Shown here piece by piece: positions 59,512-64,000 of a stretch of DNA of 64,000 nt; positions within the stretch are counted from its first letter, which is position 1, and every line of letters begins with the position of its first letter. The notes beneath the pieces are model-generated. The model was not told where the DNA came from, made no database searches, and saw only the letters and a program-made list of their open reading frames with translations. The position numbers were made by a program, and so were the translations under genes. The stretch lies in assembly GCF_014649395.1 (NCBI RefSeq), contig NZ_BMSY01000016.1, positions 62,001 through 126,000 on the forward strand, in the 5' to 3' direction. This DNA comes from Streptomyces aureoverticillatus. Lineage in GTDB: Bacteria; Actinomycetota; Actinomycetes; Streptomycetales; Streptomycetaceae.

Positions 59512-60519
59512 TCAGCCGTGCGGGCCCGGGCCCGGGCCGCGCGCCGCGTGGTAACAGCGCGAGCGGGCCTGGACGAAGGCCTCGGCGGCCACATCGGCGT
59601 CGCCGGGCGCGTCGGTGCGGTACGTCCACGGCACGACCGTGAAGAACGGGTCCAGGGCCTCGAACACCCGGACCGCGTCGTGGAACTGATGGGCACCCCA
59701 CAGCGCGTGCGCCAGGTGGTTGAGGTCGAGCAGGGAGGTGGACTCGGGCCGCGCGTGGTCGAACCAGAGCTGCAGCGCCCTGAGCGCGCTGCGCGTCGCG
59801 TCCTCCGCGACCCAGTGCAGGTCGAGGGCGCGCTCGTTGCCGCCCTCGCGGCGGTAGCGCTCCACGCGCGCGTACAGCGGAAGCACGTGCAGCGCCGAAC
59901 CCGCGGGCGCCGCGGCGGACGCCCAGTGCACGAAGTTCACCGCCTCCGTCAGCGGCGCCCCGCGCCTGCGGTGGTAGGCGAACTGGAGCATGCGGTGGTA
60001 CGCCTCGCGGTTGCCGGGATCGCGCTTGTCCGCCTCGGCGAGGATCTGCCAGGGGCCGGGGAAGAGCATCGGCTCCGGCGCCGCGACGCGGTGCTCGTCC
60101 CACCGCTGGCCCTCGTCGAGCTGCGCGAGGGCGAGCAGGCAGATCCAGGGGACGGGGTCCTCCGGCGAGGTCTGTGAGGCGAGGCGGCAGGCCTCGTTCG
60201 CCTCGCGCCACAGTTCGTTGGTGTGGCGGTGGCCCGCGCGGTGCGCGCGCAGGGCGCGCTCCACCGTGACGCGGGTGTGCAGGATCGTCGCGGCGACGCT
60301 GCGCGGCTCCTCGGCGAGCCAGGCGCGCACCACGTCGGAACCGGCCAGGGCCGCGGCCAGGATCTGCGTGCGCTGCGTCCACAGCCCCCAGTCGGGGGTC
60401 TCCGTGAGCAGGTTCCTCGTCGACACCCAGCGGCCTGCCTTCAGGTCCTGGAGCACGGCGCGCAGGGGAGCGTCGTGACCGGCCGGGTGATACACCGGGC
60501 GGGCTAACGGCATCGGCAT
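59512..60519 (-). CDS. Conserved hypothetical, helical-repeat-like
   Basis: 335 residues, wholly alpha-helical in appearance with Ala/Trp/Leu-rich helical pairs (LQDLKAGRWVSTRNLL; EANEACRLASQTSPEDPVPWICLLALAQL; AYHRMLQFAYHRRRG; DLNHLAHALWGAHQFHDAVRVFEALDP), suggesting TPR-like repeats. No enzyme motif, signal or membrane segment. I know similar Streptomyces hypotheticals but no function. Follows the permease gene's promoter side on the same strand (70-base gap), so they may be one transcript. Confidence 0.6.
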   Translation of the reverse strand: MPMPLARPVYHPAGHDAPLRAVLQDLKAGRWVSTRNLLTETPDWGLWTQRTQILAAALAGSDVVRAWLAEEPRSVAATILHTRVTVERALRAHRAGHRHTNELWREANEACRLASQTSPEDPVPWICLLALAQLDEGQRWDEHRVAAPEPMLFPGPWQILAEADKRDPGNREAYHRMLQFAYHRRRGAPLTEAVNFVHWASAAAPAGSALHVLPLYARVERYRREGGNERALDLHWVAEDATRSALRALQLWFDHARPESTSLLDLNHLAHALWGAHQFHDAVRVFEALDPFFTVVPWTYRTDAPGDADVAAEAFVQARSRCYHAARGPGPGPHG

Positions 60520-60898
60520 GGGTCCTCTGGGCTCTGGCTCTGGAGCGGGTGGGGGGTGTCCGCAGGCGGTGTACGGGGCGGTGTCTCGGAGGTGCGGGGG
60601 CGGCGTCTCGGCGATGTTCGGATGTGTGGGAAGTCGTGAACTGATGTGTGAGTGGCTGATGTTGTTCGGCGGTCAGTGTAGAGCCGAGACTTCCGATTAC
60701 CGGCTGGTCCTCGGATGTTTCTTGACCAAGTTGTGTCAACGCGGCGCGCCGGTGTGAACTTTGTGTTCTTTCCTGTTCAACAGTGGCCCTGATTGCGGCA
60801 TTTGAGGCATGCGTCGACCCCTTGACGGGGCCGCGCCCGCTGTAGCAGGCTTCCGCGGTGATCACGACCTACCGCGCGCGGCGTCACAGAGGGCCGCG
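60520..60898. promoter_or_regulatory. 379-bp divergent promoter region
   Basis: Relatively A/T-rich at 60630-60790. TTGAC-8-GTCAA (60722-60739) is an inverted repeat with further inner symmetry; GAAC/GTTC pairs follow near 60756-60776. These suit an operator for the FGGY kinase operon. No coding frame convinced me. Confidence 0.5.
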
Positions 60899-62334
<1,436 letters not shown>

Positions 62335-62338
<4 letters not shown>

Positions 62339-63963
62339 GCCGGGAGACGCGCGCGACCGGGCCCGGCGGCGGCACCGCGGACGCGGCCGGGCGCGGCACC
62401 CGGGCCGCGGGCCTGCCGCAGGAGGGGCGCGTCACCAGGTCCGGGGGCCTGCCGCAGGAGCCCTACGACGTCACCGTCGTCGGCGCCGGAGTGGTGGGCG
62501 CCGCCCTCGCCCGCGAACTGGCCAGGTACCGGCTGCGCGTCGCCGTCGTGGAGGCGGCCGACGACGTGGGCGAGGGTACGTCCAAGGCCAACACGGCCAT
62601 CCTGCACACCGGGTTCGACGCCGTGCCGGGCTCCCTGGAGGCCCGCCTGGTCCGCGACGGACAGCGTCGTCTGTCCGCGTACGCCGCCGCGTGCGGCATC
62701 CCCGTGGAGCGGGTCGGCGCACTTCTGATCGCCTGGGACGAGGAGCAACTCGCCGCGCTGCCCGGCCTGCTGGAGAAGGCGGGACGCAACGGCTACGACG
62801 AGGCCGCCCTGCTCGACGCCGCCGAGGTCCGCGCCCGCGAACCGCACCTCGGCCCCGGCGCGCTCGGCGCCCTGGAGGTGCCCGGCGAGAGCGTCATCTG
62901 CCCCTGGACGACCCCGCTGGCGTTCGCCACGCAGGCGGTGCGCTCCGGGGTGGACCTGCACCTCAACTGCCGCGTGGCGGCGGTCGTCCAGGGCGACGCG
63001 GCCGACGGCACCCCGCACACGCTGCGCACGAGCCGGGGCGACGTACACACCCGTCACCTCGTCAACGCGGCGGGCCTGCACGCCGACACCGTCGACCGCA
63101 TGCTCGGCCACGACACCTTCACCGTCACCCCGCGCCGCGGCCAGCTCATCGTCTTCGACAAGCTCGCCCGCGACCTCGTGCGGCACATCCTGCTGCCGGT
63201 GCCGACGGCGCTCGGCAAGGGCGTCCTGGTCGCGCCCACCGTGTACGGGAACGTGCTGCTCGGCCCCACGGCGGAGGACCTGGACGACAAGCGGGCGACC
63301 GACTCCACGGCCGAGGGTCTCGCCGGGCTGCGCGAGAAGGGCGCCCGCATCCTCCCCGCGCTCCTCGATGAGGACGTCACCGCCGTCTACGCGGGCCTGC
63401 GCGCGGCGACGGAGGACGACGACTACCGGATCCGCGCCTGGCCCGGACAGCGCTACGTCACCGTCGGCGGCATCCGCTCCACCGGCCTGACGGCGTCCAT
63501 GGCCATCGCCGCGTACGTCACCGACCTGCTCGCCGACATCGGCCTCGACCTGGGCGGCGGGCCCCGGGAGTTGGCGCCCGTCACGATGCCCAACCTGGGC
63601 GAGGCGTTCCCGCGCCCCTACCAGCGGGCCGATCTGATCGCGGCGGACCCCGAGTACGGCGCCGTCGTCTGCCACTGCGAGCGCGTCACCCGCGGCGAGA
63701 TCCGGGACGCGCTCGTGAGCACCGTGCCGCCCGGTTCGCTCGACGGCCTGCGACGGCGCACGCGCGCCCGCGGCGGGCGTTGCCAGGGCTTCTACTGCGG
63801 CGCCGCGGTCCGTGAACTCTTCGAGCGGGGTGAGTGGGGTGACCGGGGTGACCAGGGCGACTGGGGAGACCGGGGTCGCCGGGACGGCTTGGGTGGCCGG
63901 GGCAACCGGGATGATGTGGCTGGCCGGGGCGAGCGGCCTGCGGCGCGGAGGACGGCGCGATGA
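62335..63963 (+). CDS. FAD-dependent glycerol-3-phosphate-dehydrogenase-like protein with BFD-like [2Fe-2S] domain
   Basis: 542 residues. After a 40-residue Gly/Arg-rich leader, VTVVGAGVVGAALARELARY binds FAD; NTAILHTGFDA and GGIRSTGLTASMAI match GlpA-type/L-2-hydroxyglutarate-dehydrogenase-like DAO-fold enzymes. The C-terminal VVCHCERVTRGEI...RCQGFYCG is a bacterioferritin-associated-ferredoxin-like domain with four Cys, as in anaerobic GlpA. A tail of about 35 residues is a Gly/Asp/Arg/Trp repeat (WGDRGDQGDWGDRG). Coupled to the kinase gene and to the next gene (both ATGA). It should oxidise the phosphorylated polyol and pass electrons to the following flavoprotein. Confidence 0.88.
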
Positions 63964-64000
63964 GCGCGACGAGGCGTGAGCGCGCCGTCGACGTGCTGGT
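63960..64000 (+). CDS. Start of a third catabolic gene, cut by window end
   Basis: ATG 63960 overlaps the previous stop (ATGA) and opens MSATRRERAVDVLV, 13 complete codons before the edge. Ending in VDVLV just where a GxGxxG flavin/NAD loop would begin, it resembles the pyridine-nucleotide-disulfide oxidoreductase (GlpB-like) that follows such GlpA-type genes. Too short to be sure. Confidence 0.55.
   Translation, partial: MSATRRERAVDVL

Noticed and set aside
60518..60757. 79-residue frame in the spacer before the FGGY kinase
   Set aside because: No ribosome-binding site, mixed codon use and overlap with the likely promoter; no family resemblance.

Overview
The window is very GC-rich with strong third-position G/C bias, ATGA stop/start overlaps, leaderless-type starts and many Streptomyces-type families, so it is almost certainly a Streptomyces (or close relative) chromosome segment. 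No rRNA, tRNA, insertion sequence, integrase or CRISPR array was seen.

Left edge (1-7.1 kb): the 3' part of argJ, then argB and argD of the arginine operon, closed by a strong hairpin. The argR that follows argD in other streptomycetes is not here. Next come a chimeric regulator/ABC-fragment gene, a D-aminoacylase-type amidohydrolase, and a divergent Ppx/GppA phosphatase gene that carries a rare TTA codon.

Core (7.2-38.7 kb): a complete red-type prodiginine (undecylprodigiosin) cluster with an order that follows my memory of the S. coelicolor red locus. One branch (redM, redN, redO, redV, redW, redX, redI) makes the bipyrrole aldehyde MBC. The other (redP, redQ, redR, redJ, redL-redK) makes 2-undecylpyrrole. 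RedH joins them and the Rieske enzyme RedG probably cyclises the product. RedU activates carrier proteins; RedD (SARP) and RedZ (orphan response-regulator type) regulate. Features that differ from the textbook cluster: RedL and RedK are one 2684-residue open frame; RedL carries an extra carrier-like segment with Tyr in place of the phosphopantetheine Ser; redZ has no TTA codon; several minisatellite-like repeats lie in and between genes; and a TetR/ABC-2 exporter operon sits beside redD.

Right flank (41-64 kb): a two-gene family 2 encapsulin operon (shell with a cyclic-nucleotide-binding-like domain plus cysteine desulfurase); an MscS channel; a SAV2177-type methyltransferase; a ROK regulator followed by a sugar ABC importer and two Gfo/Idh/MocA dehydrogenases; a DUF1876-like protein; a TerD-CAP-CAP fusion facing a radical SAM gene across a 10-bp repeat array; an SDR and a GNAT; an APC amino-acid permease; a helical-repeat-like hypothetical; and a polyol/glycerol catabolic operon (FGGY kinase, FAD dehydrogenase with a BFD-like [2Fe-2S] tail, and the start of a third gene) that runs off the end.
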